Source: Methanobacterium sp.
GTDB taxonomy: Archaea; Methanobacteriota; Methanobacteria; Methanobacteriales; Methanobacteriaceae
Length of the DNA stretch: 5,095 bases
Direction of reading: 5' to 3'
NCBI GenBank assembly: GCA_003164415.1
Contig: PLTK01000172.1
Coordinates: 2,883-7,977 of the forward strand
The notes below the pieces were generated by a model. It searched no databases. It was not told where the DNA came from and saw only the letters and a list, made by a program, of their open reading frames with translations. Positions within the stretch are counted from its first letter, which is position 1. Each line of letters opens with the position of its first letter. Below are positions 1 through 4,927 of this stretch, one piece after another. A program made the position numbers and the translations under genes.

Positions 1-545
1 CTTATACTAGGCAATATCCTATCTTCCCTACCTTCAGCAGAATATAACCTCATGAGATTAACTCCAGGAGATGAAAGAACAGTTAAAGCTAAAACAATGA
101 TTCCAACTCCACCTAACCACTGCATAAAGGCTCTCCAGAAATCCATGGTGTAGGTAACTGCATTTAAGTTGGAATACATACTGAAACCAGTTGTTGTGTA
201 ACCAGACATAGCTTCAAAATAACCATCAATATATGATAGATCTCCTGAAAAATAAAATGGAAGAGCTGATAGGGCAGATGCAATAAGCCATATCACCGTC
301 GAAAATATCATAGCACCTCTAAGGGAAAGATCTGCCTTCTTTTTAAAGCCCACAAAAAGCATTACTCCAAGTACTAAACTTATTAAAGATGAATAAACGA
401 ATGGTAAGATGTATTTAATTTCACCATAAATAAGTGCTACAACAATGGGTAACAACATTAAAAGTCCTACAAAGATACACATAAATCCTGTGTAGTGGAA
501 CAGAGAACTTATTTCTCCCGTTTTCATTTTGTCAATAGAATACAT
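1..545 (-). CDS. trkH: Trk-type potassium uptake membrane subunit TrkH, N-terminal part (cut by window edge)
   Basis: TrkH/KtrB-family proteins are the membrane pore of Trk K+ uptake systems and work with cytosolic TrkA. Translating the minus strand from ATG at 545 gives 181 uninterrupted residues running off the left edge (MYSIDKMKTGEISSLFHYTG...). Hydrophobic segments are seen at about residues 18-40, 46-66, 79-99 and 138-158. Between the third and fourth lies a pore loop with the family selectivity-filter signature, SGYTTTGFS at 114-122 (Gly120), followed by the conserved WLGGVGIIVLA at 143-153. This corresponds to the first pore-repeat of four expected in a protein of about 480 residues. 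Start chosen because GGTGAT lies 6 nt upstream; Met7 is a weaker alternative. It begins 24 nt after trkA2 and is surely co-transcribed. K+ versus Na+ preference and symport cannot be read from this fragment. Confidence 0.95.
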   Translation of the reverse strand, partial: MYSIDKMKTGEISSLFHYTGFMCIFVGLLMLLPIVVALIYGEIKYILPFVYSSLISLVLGVMLFVGFKKKADLSLRGAMIFSTVIWLIASALSALPFYFSGDLSYIDGYFEAMSGYTTTGFSMYSNLNAVTYTMDFWRAFMQWLGGVGIIVLALTVLSSPGVNLMRLYSAEGREDRILPSI

Positions 546-551
546 CTAAAA

Positions 552-557
552 ATCACC
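552..557 (-). promoter_or_regulatory. Ribosome-binding site of trkH
   Basis: The minus strand reads AAGGTGATTTTTAG just before the ATG at 545. GGTGAT is the standard archaeal Shine-Dalgarno core, 6 nt from the start. It sets Met1 rather than Met7 as the trkH start. Confidence 0.75.
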
Positions 558-569
558 TTCTACATCCTA

Positions 570-1223
570 TTAATAGAATTTTTTAACTACTTCATTTATG
601 TGTTTGGTTTTTATTAGAATAGATATTCTATCGCCTTCTTCTAGGATTATATCAGATTCAGGCATTAAAATTTCAAAATCAGGACTCTTGTAAACGGCAC
701 ATATGATATAATCCTTAGTAGGACTCATCTCACTGACCTTTTTGCCTATGGTTTTTTTATTTTCTATTGGAATATCTAATAATTCTGCATTACCTCTACC
801 TAACATTATCATATCCGCAATTTTTGGGCGGATTATAAGCTTTTCAAGATAACTAGCTGCACTTAGTTCCGGACTCACAGTTGCATCGATACCAACTTTT
901 TTGAAGGCATCTGCATGTGATGGGTCGCTTATACGAGCAATAATTTTTTTTGGATTGTAACCCTTAACTAGTATACATGCAAGTAAATTGGCTTCATCAT
1001 TACCAGTTCCTGCAACAAATGCATCTGCATCTGCTACATTAGCTTCTTCAAGAATTTTAATATCTGTACCATTTCCACATATTACAAGTGCATCTAATTC
1101 ATTTGCAGCATTGTTACATAATTCAGGATCTTTCTCTATTAGTGTAACATCAAAACCAGCCTTTATAAGTGAAGAAGCAAGGTTTAAACCTACTCTTCCC
1201 CCGCCCATTATTATAACATACAT
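570..1223 (-). CDS. trkA: TrkA-family RCK regulatory subunit, second copy (TrkA2)
   Basis: A cytosolic regulatory subunit of Trk K+ uptake that binds NAD(H) or other nucleotides and gates TrkH. From the preferred start it has 217 residues, the usual length of single-RCK archaeal TrkA. The RCK_N Rossmann domain covers about 1-115: beta strand plus GGGRVG at 7-12, the acidic Glu30 at the end of strand 2 (VTLIEKD), CGNGTD at 49-54 and AGTGNDEANLLA at 71-82. An RCK_C domain follows from about 135 to the end. An in-frame ATG at 1241 would add MGRYFN and overlap the trkA1 stop as TAATG. I prefer 1223 because GGGGAGGT sits 8 nt upstream and because the protein then begins MYVIIMGGG, matching MYVVIMGGG of its paralogue. 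It lies between trkA1 and trkH in one operon. Confidence 0.95.
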   Translation of the reverse strand: MYVIIMGGGRVGLNLASSLIKAGFDVTLIEKDPELCNNAANELDALVICGNGTDIKILEEANVADADAFVAGTGNDEANLLACILVKGYNPKKIIARISDPSHADAFKKVGIDATVSPELSAASYLEKLIIRPKIADMIMLGRGNAELLDIPIENKKTIGKKVSEMSPTKDYIICAVYKSPDFEILMPESDIILEEGDRISILIKTKHINEVVKKFY

Positions 1224-1231
1224 ATTAAAAT

Positions 1232-1237
1232 ACCTCC
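1232..1237 (-). promoter_or_regulatory. Ribosome-binding site deciding the trkA2 start
   Basis: The minus strand reads TGGGGAGGTATTTTAATATG. GGAGGT is 8 nt from the ATG at 1223 and lies downstream of the alternative ATG at 1241, so it can only serve the 1223 start. The 1241 ATG is itself part of this purine block. Confidence 0.75.
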
Positions 1238-1240
1238 CCA

Positions 1241-1897
1241 TTATTTTGTAAACATATTTAGAACCTTTGCCATAGATTCGGTTTTAACAAGCATTGAAAT
1301 TCTACAGTTCTCTTTTAAAACCATATCTGGAGTTGCAATACTTATATCATCATTATCGTCTTCATGATAACCACAGATGAAGAAATCATCATTGGGATCT
1401 AAATCACCAATTTTTTTCCCAATCATGTTATTGTTTGTAACGTATAAATCCAGTAGATCTGCATGGCCATGATCCACCACGAATAAATCTGCTATTTTAG
1501 GTTCTAAAACTAGTCTTTCAAGATATCCTGCTTCTATTGATTCGGGTATAATAACATCTATTAAATTATTTTCTGTGAACACGCTCTCGTGTTGAGGTTC
1601 ATTTACCCTTGAAATTATTTTCCCGGGTTTATATTCTTTGGCCATTAAGGAGGCTAATAAATTTGTTTTATCATTTCCAGTGGCAGCTACAAATACGTCT
1701 GCTTCATTAATTTCTGCATTTTCTAGTGTTTTCCTATCGGTACCACTACCACAAATGACTGTTGTGTCTAATTTGGTGACTAAAAATTTGCATCTATTCT
1801 CATTTTCTTCAATAATTGTGACATCTTGTGAATCTTCAATTAAATCAAAAGCCACATGTAAGCCTAAACTTCCTCCCCCCATAATTACAACATACAC
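1241..1897 (-). CDS. trkA: TrkA-family RCK regulatory subunit, first copy (TrkA1), GTG start
   Basis: Cytosolic nucleotide-binding subunit of the Trk K+ system, 218 residues, first gene of the operon. The RCK_N fold is shown by MYVVIMGGGSLG (GGGSLG at 7-12), Glu30 in VTIIEEN, CGSGTD at 49-54 and AATGNDKTNLLA at 71-82. The RCK_C domain occupies about the last 85 residues and carries an acidic stretch (HEDDNDDIS) that trkA2 lacks. The start codon is GTG (CAC at 1895-1897 on the plus strand), supported by GAGGTGG just upstream and by alignment with the start of TrkA2. The two TrkA proteins are clearly paralogous over their whole length but well diverged, so this is an old duplication. RCK proteins assemble as rings on TrkH; a mixed ring is possible but is inference. 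Which nucleotide each binds cannot be told from sequence alone. Confidence 0.95.
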   Translation of the reverse strand: MYVVIMGGGSLGLHVAFDLIEDSQDVTIIEENENRCKFLVTKLDTTVICGSGTDRKTLENAEINEADVFVAATGNDKTNLLASLMAKEYKPGKIISRVNEPQHESVFTENNLIDVIIPESIEAGYLERLVLEPKIADLFVVDHGHADLLDLYVTNNNMIGKKIGDLDPNDDFFICGYHEDDNDDISIATPDMVLKENCRISMLVKTESMAKVLNMFTK

Positions 1898-1901
1898 TCA
1901 A

Positions 1902-1908
1902 CCACCTC
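1902..1908 (-). promoter_or_regulatory. Ribosome-binding site for the GTG start of trkA1
   Basis: The minus strand reads TTAGAGGTGGTTGAGTG. GAGGTGG ends 4 nt before the GTG at 1897. It supports the non-ATG start; an ATG at 1893 is out of frame and meets a stop after two codons. Confidence 0.7.
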
Positions 1909-1957
1909 TAATTCATACACTCGAACAAATCAATTTTGACCATATTTAATCACTTTA

Positions 1958-1983
1958 AACATAATATAACTGTGTTATATGTT
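1958..1983 (-). promoter_or_regulatory. Probable trk operon promoter (TATA-like box) overlapped by an inverted repeat
   Basis: On the minus strand TTATATTA (complement of 1962-1969) is a plausible archaeal TATA box. It would place transcription start near 1937-1942 and give a leader of about 40 nt. The same bases belong to a perfect inverted repeat, ATATAAC (1964-1970), TGT, GTTATAT (1974-1980). AAC at 1958-1960 and GTT at 1981-1983 can extend it across a 3-nt bulge. A repressor bound here would block TBP, but the repeat is AT-rich and could be chance. The promoter assignment itself rests only on position and composition. Confidence 0.4.
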
Positions 1984-2225
1984 GCTAATTATGCCATCTT
2001 TAATGATCGTTAGTTTGAACATATAAATTTATCGATTATTTGGATTGTTAAATACTGAACATACATAATAATCATTTAATTATTATATTATCAATATTAT
2101 GGGTCCTAATTTTATTATAATCCATTATTATTACAAATTTCTTTAATCAAAAGATATAAAGAAGTTATTTATATTATAACCTCTATATGTCCATTTAAAG
2201 AAGATCCACTAAATATAACTCATTT

Positions 2226-2272
2226 AAAAAAAAAATCGAAAAATAGTATCAAACACAGTAAATATTCGATTT
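2226..2272 (-). terminator. Hairpin followed by T10, possible minus-strand terminator
   Basis: Read on the minus strand, AAATCGAA (2272-2265) pairs perfectly with TTCGATTT (2240-2233) across a 24-nt loop. The second arm runs directly into an unbroken T tract; the plus strand has ten A at 2226-2235. Archaeal termination relies mainly on T tracts, so this fits an end for the secreted-protein transcript, although it lies about 130 nt past the stop codon. The loop is long for a classical intrinsic hairpin. Confidence 0.45.
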
Positions 2273-2384
2273 AATCCTTTGATCATCGTACTGTTTAAAA
2301 ACCAGTGACTATATTCATTTGTAATATGATATTTGAATTACATTAAAAATTAGTAAATTAAAATAAAGAGAAATAAAGTTATTT

Positions 2385-2395
2385 CAATACTGCAA
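2385..2395 (+). repeat. Isolated third copy of the CAATACTGCAA core
   Basis: CAATACTGCAA here is the exact reverse complement of TTGCAGTATTG at 4788-4798 and differs at one base from CAATACTGTAA at 4837-4847. It lies 9 bp beyond the 3' end of the secreted-protein gene. An 11-base match is short, so the shared origin is uncertain. Confidence 0.35.
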
Positions 2396-2403
2396 CTGGT
2401 AAA

Positions 2404-2796
2404 TTACTCATTGTGGTATATCATATTAACTTCACTTTTAATTTTAGGATTTTTCATTAAGATATTAATGTCATTTTGAACGTCTTTATTCTTCATTAAT
2501 TTATTTATTTGATCTTTAACGTTTTGATTTTGTACTAAGCTGTGGATTTGTGTTCGTATATTCTTACTTGAAAGTATGGTTGCTATTTGATTTTGGATAT
2601 TTGAACTCTTAACTAGAGTATTTACCTCAAAACTATTCTTTTCAAAATCAGTATACCAATTATTTACATTTTGAAGAATATTATGTCCGTTGTACTGTAT
2701 TTGGTTAATATTGGTTGTATTTGTTGGATTAACAGCATAAACAGGTACTGTACCAATTAACAGAGCACAAATGGTGAATATTAAAATTTTCTTCAT
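2404..2796 (-). CDS. Small secreted protein with 13-residue tandem repeats, function unknown
   Basis: I do not recognise a family for this 130-residue protein. Residues 1-21 form a clear signal peptide: Lys2-Lys3, a hydrophobic core ILIFTICALLIGTVPV, and a probable signal peptidase I site after VYA (Ala21). There is no lipobox and no later membrane segment or sorting signal, so it is probably released or loosely held outside the cell. Residues 22-57 are rich in Asn and Thr with one aromatic cluster (NNWYTDFE, 45-52). Residues 58-130 are five complete 13-residue repeats and a partial sixth, starting at 58, 71, 84, 97, 110 and 123. The pattern is I/V-x-x-L/I-hydrophobic-x-N/S-x-x-I/V-x-x-Q/D/E, which predicts short amphipathic helices. 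The start is well supported by GAGGTGA 6 nt upstream, and the gene has its own promoter. It is monocistronic, with no partner gene beside it. A structural or cell-surface-associated role is only a guess. Confidence 0.85.
   Translation of the reverse strand: MKKILIFTICALLIGTVPVYAVNPTNTTNINQIQYNGHNILQNVNNWYTDFEKNSFEVNTLVKSSNIQNQIATILSSKNIRTQIHSLVQNQNVKDQINKLMKNKDVQNDINILMKNPKIKSEVNMIYHNE
2407..2625 (-). repeat. Coding tandem repeat, 39 bp unit (13 residues), about 5.6 copies
   Basis: The protein units are VNTLVKSSNIQNQ, IATILSSKNIRTQ, IHSLVQNQNVKDQ, INKLMKNKDVQND, INILMKNPKIKSE and the partial VNMIYHNE, with no gap or insertion between units. Position 1 is always Ile or Val, position 4 Leu or Ile, position 10 Ile or Val, and position 13 Gln, Asp or Glu. 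The units have diverged enough at DNA level that recent slippage is unlikely, so the pattern seems held by selection on the protein. Confidence 0.85.
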
Positions 2797-2802
2797 TTAT
2801 TT

Positions 2803-2809
2803 TCACCTC
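2803..2809 (-). promoter_or_regulatory. Strong ribosome-binding site of the secreted repeat protein
   Basis: The minus strand reads AAGAGGTGAAAATAAATG. GAGGTGA lies 6 nt before the ATG at 2796 and is the best Shine-Dalgarno match in the window, arguing that this unrecognised gene is real and well translated. Confidence 0.8.
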
Positions 2810-2879
2810 TTGTATTTTTAACAAAGAACAAATAGAATTTCTTAAATGTTCTTACATTATATATTAAAAAACAATTGTA

Positions 2880-2887
2880 TATATAAA
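2880..2887 (-). promoter_or_regulatory. TATA box, probable promoter of the secreted-protein gene
   Basis: The minus strand shows TTTATATA, the textbook archaeal box A, inside a longer TA run. Transcription would start near 2855-2860, giving a leader of about 60 nt. A second TA-rich stretch at 2855-2867 (TTAATATATAATG on the minus strand) is an alternative box with a leader of about 35 nt. Confidence 0.45.
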
Positions 2888-2939
2888 TATACCAAAATTC
2901 CACCCAAATATTATTACAAAATACCATAACAACTATTAT

Positions 2940-3259
2940 ATGACTTTAATAACTTTAAATCTTAATTTAAGACTCTTAAATAAAATTATTAAAAATCGAT
3001 TTATGATAATATCCGTTAAAAACGTTGATGATGAATATATTTTCTCAATAAAAAGATAATGAAATAGGAATACATCAAAAAGATTTAGAAAGAATTTTAA
3101 CGATCTTTCAGCAGCTTACATACACAAGAGGAATATAAAGGAATTGGTTTAGCTATTTCACAAAAAATATTACAAAAACATAGGGGCAAAATTTAGGCCG
3201 AATCAATACTTGGAAAAGGAACAACATTTTATTTTACTATACCCAACAAAAACTATTAA
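2940..3259 (+). pseudogene. Decayed 3' end of a histidine kinase gene (HATPase_c domain)
   Basis: Joined across three frames, this stretch reads as the ATP-binding C-terminus of a sensor kinase. At 2940-3053 the text includes NKIIKNRFMIISVKNVDDEY, then IFSIK. An extra A in the A5 run at 3050-3054 shifts the frame to DNEIGIHQKDLERIL then TIFQQL (3055-3117), the G1 box with its usual Gly changed to Glu. One extra base near 3118 leads into HTQEEYKGIGLAISQKILQ, then KHRGKI, a TAG stop at 3194-3196 where these kinases usually have Trp, then AESILGKGTTFYFTIPNKNY and a final TAA. The G2 box has lost two residues (KGIGLAI against the usual EGTGIGLAI). The His-box and any sensor domain are absent; the upstream DNA is the promoter of the secreted-protein gene. 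A T-rich stretch at 3264-3279 may be its old terminator. It belongs to a different kinase subtype from the intact kinase downstream. The left boundary is approximate. Confidence 0.85.
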
Positions 3260-3309
3260 TTCATTTCTTTTTATTTTAATCTGGATGTTATTATAAAATA
3301 ATATTAGTT

Positions 3310-3329
3310 GAATAAATAATTATTTATTC
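3310..3329. repeat. Perfect 20-bp palindrome upstream of the kinase promoter
   Basis: GAATAAATAA (3310-3319) is followed without spacer by its exact reverse complement TTATTTATTC (3320-3329). It lies 16 bp before the putative BRE of the kinase gene, a fitting place for an activator or repressor dimer. A perfect 10-bp arm is uncommon, but in DNA this AT-rich a chance origin is possible. Confidence 0.5.
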
Positions 3330-3345
3330 GTTTAGATTTTAATAA

Positions 3346-3358
3346 GGAAATATATTTA
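3346..3358 (+). promoter_or_regulatory. BRE/TATA promoter of the histidine kinase gene
   Basis: GGAAA (3346-3350), a purine-rich BRE-like element, is directly followed by TATATTTA (3351-3358). Start of transcription would fall near 3380, leaving a leader of about 30 nt. The ribosome-binding site before the ATG at 3413 is only AGGTTGAT (3403-3410), weaker than those of the other genes here. Confidence 0.45.
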
Positions 3359-3412
3359 TTAGTAAGGATATAATGAATTTGATTAATAAATTTTTAAATT
3401 ATAGGTTGATTT

Positions 3413-4594
3413 ATGGCAAAAGACACAAAAAGCATTCAATTACGTAAAAAAGCCGAATTATTAGTTCAAAATCAATTTAAAGATATAATAATCAAAGATA
3501 TAGATGTAGAAGAAGTCATCAATGAACTGCGTACTCATCAAGTAGAATTAGAGATGCAGAATGAAGAACTTAGAGAAACTCAAATCAAATTAGCAAATTC
3601 TAGAAGTAAATACTTTGATTTATATAATTTAGCACCAGTTGGATATTTTACACTAGATAAAAATGGACTGATTATAGATGCAAATCTTGTTGGAGCATCC
3701 CTATTAAATATTGAGATACATGATCTAAATAAAATTGCATTTATTCAATTCATTAATTTGGAAGATAGGAATAAATTTCATCAATTATGGCAAAGGGCCT
3801 TAAAAACCGAAGATAAAGAGAGTTCAGAAATTCAGATGATTACAAATAAAGGTAAACTCTTTTATGCACACTTGGAATCTATTTTAACTTATGATGAAAC
3901 CGAAAATGGACTTAGAATTGCTCTTTTTGATATTAGTGATAGGAAAAATAGTGAAGATAAAATACAATTATCTTTAATAGAAAAAGAAGTTCTTATCAGA
4001 GAAATCCATCATAGAGTTAAAAATAACCTTCAAATAATCACTAGTCTACTCCATTTACAAGAAGATACAGTTAATGGGGATATGGCTGCTGTTTTAAGGG
4101 AAATTGAAGGTAGAGTTAAGAGTATGGCAATTATCCATGAAAATCTTTATCAATCCCCAACTTTTAACGATATTAATTTCAAATTATATATTGAAAAACT
4201 ATTATATGACATACTATACATCTATGGCATACCAAAAGGAACAATCAAGACCAATTTGAATATACAAGAAATTAGATTAAACTTAGACACGGCAATACCT
4301 ATTGGACTAATAATCAACGAACTTATAACTAACATTGTAAAATATGCATTCACTGATTTTAAAGGAACTATAACAATAAAACTCAAATCATGTCCAAATG
4401 GAATAGAATTAATTATAGCAGATGACGGGATAGGACTACCGAAAAATATCGATATTGAAAATTCAGAAACTCTAGGTCTCCAACTAGTACATAATTTAAT
4501 AAATCAGATAGAAGGCAAATTAGAAATAGATATTAATAATGGAACGGAATTTAAAATTCTTTTCAAACAGTTAAAGTATAAAAATAGAAACTAG
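3413..4594 (+). CDS. Soluble PAS-domain sensor histidine kinase (HisKA_2/HATPase_c)
   Basis: A 393-residue kinase expected to autophosphorylate on histidine and pass the phosphate to a response regulator. No hydrophobic segment is long enough to span a membrane, so it is cytosolic. Residues 1-30 are basic; about 31-65 form a charged coiled coil (THQVELEMQNEELRETQIKL). A PAS domain covers about 66-177, with LAPVGYFTLDKNGLIIDANL at 73-92 and the closing RIALFDISDRK at 168-178. The HisKA_2 H-box IREIHHRVKNNLQII is at 195-209; by analogy with the ELxHRxKN box of HWE kinases the acceptor is probably His200, with His199 possible. The ATPase domain has the N-box INELITN (301-307), G1 DDGIGL (337-342), G2 LGLQLV (354-359) and NNGTEF (375-380), all intact. 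No response regulator is adjacent, so it is an orphan here. The PAS ligand is unknown. It is read in the same direction as the kinase relic upstream but is not its continuation. Confidence 0.95.
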   Translation: MAKDTKSIQLRKKAELLVQNQFKDIIIKDIDVEEVINELRTHQVELEMQNEELRETQIKLANSRSKYFDLYNLAPVGYFTLDKNGLIIDANLVGASLLNIEIHDLNKIAFIQFINLEDRNKFHQLWQRALKTEDKESSEIQMITNKGKLFYAHLESILTYDETENGLRIALFDISDRKNSEDKIQLSLIEKEVLIREIHHRVKNNLQIITSLLHLQEDTVNGDMAAVLREIEGRVKSMAIIHENLYQSPTFNDINFKLYIEKLLYDILYIYGIPKGTIKTNLNIQEIRLNLDTAIPIGLIINELITNIVKYAFTDFKGTITIKLKSCPNGIELIIADDGIGLPKNIDIENSETLGLQLVHNLINQIEGKLEIDINNGTEFKILFKQLKYKNRN

Positions 4595-4770
4595 AACTAA
4601 ATCGATTGTCTGATTTACTAATAAATATGAAACACCAATAAATTTAGCTATATTTATTAGGAATATCAAATTATATTATGTTCATTTTTAATTCTGAGAT
4701 TAAATATATTCATAAGATACTCATAAATATCAAACTAGAAGTAATTTAATTAAGCATCAATATTTAATTC

Positions 4771-4858
4771 TAGGACTTTAACCACGTTTGCAGTATTGTA
4801 CTATTGTTTATATGTTATACTGATTTCAAAAGGTGTCAATACTGTAAAATTGGTCCTA
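4771..4858. repeat. Long imperfect inverted repeat, possible hairpin RNA or small mobile-element relic
   Basis: The inner arms are TTGCAGTATTG (4788-4798) and CAATACTGTAA (4837-4847), complementary at 10 of 11 positions with the mismatch able to form a G-U pair in RNA. The outer arms are TAGGAC (4771-4776) and GTCCTA (4853-4858). The 38-nt centre contains the smaller inverted repeat AGTA-TTG-TACT overlapping the left arm. No clear target-site duplication flanks the structure and no transposase is present. It could be a MITE-like relic, a structured RNA or a bidirectional end for the two convergent genes. Confidence 0.45.
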
Positions 4859-4884
4859 ATCCAAGATACATAAAACACTAAGCT

Positions 4885-4907
4885 AAATTTAAAAATATAA
4901 AAAATAT
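4885..4907 (-). terminator. T-tract terminator of the NikR-like gene
   Basis: On the minus strand, beginning about 20 nt after the stop codon, the sequence reads AAATATTTTTTATATTTTTA, with T6 (4904-4899) and T5 (4895-4891) tracts. Such tracts suffice for archaeal RNA polymerase termination, and no hairpin is needed. Confidence 0.45.
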
Positions 4908-4927
4908 TTGTAATGTAGGATATTTTT

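Larger units (their letters stand above)
1984..2403. other. Gene-free AT-rich spacer between trkA1 and the secreted-protein gene
   Basis: I see no coding sequence here on either strand. The longest ATG-started frames have about 15 codons and no ribosome-binding site, and no decayed protein could be read. It holds a hairpin/T-tract structure at 2226-2272. A T-rich stretch on the minus strand at about 2357-2379, just after the secreted-protein stop, could be a first terminator. The sequence GGTCCTAAT at 2102-2110 recurs at 4852-4860, and an 11-base repeat core sits at 2385-2395. No box C/D or tRNA-like structure was recognised. Confidence 0.6.
4595..4927. other. Gene-free AT-rich spacer between the convergent kinase and NikR-like genes
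   Basis: No coding frame with a ribosome-binding site was found on either strand. A weak hairpin at 4635-4661 (CCAATAAAT against ATTTATTAGG, one bulge), 40 nt past the kinase stop, is not followed by a T tract, so the end of the kinase transcript is unclear. The inverted repeat at 4771-4858 and the T tracts ending the minus-strand gene are listed separately. Confidence 0.6.

Noticed and set aside
988..1251. 87-residue open frame on the plus strand
   Set aside because: It is the antisense of the Rossmann domain of trkA2, has low-complexity Ser/Ala-rich text with no family match, and lacks a ribosome-binding site.
1638..1949. 103-residue open frame on the plus strand
   Set aside because: It mirrors trkA1 in antisense at the same relative place as the frame over trkA2, which explains why both stay open; no independent coding evidence.
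1980..2150. Short ATG-started frames in the spacer upstream of the trk operon
   Set aside because: About 15 codons each, no Shine-Dalgarno sequence, and nothing recognisable in the translation.
2940..3259. A programmed-frameshift or stop-readthrough kinase instead of a pseudogene
   Set aside because: Two shifts, an in-frame TAG, damaged G1 and G2 boxes and the absence of the His-box half together fit decay, not recoding.
4771..4858. CRISPR-like repeat or complete transposable element
   Set aside because: There are only two arms in inverted orientation, no regular spacing, no transposase and no target-site duplication.
4800..4860. NikR operator near the NikR-like gene
   Set aside because: The region lies downstream, not upstream, of the gene, and no match to the known GTATGA-N16-TCATAC operator was found.
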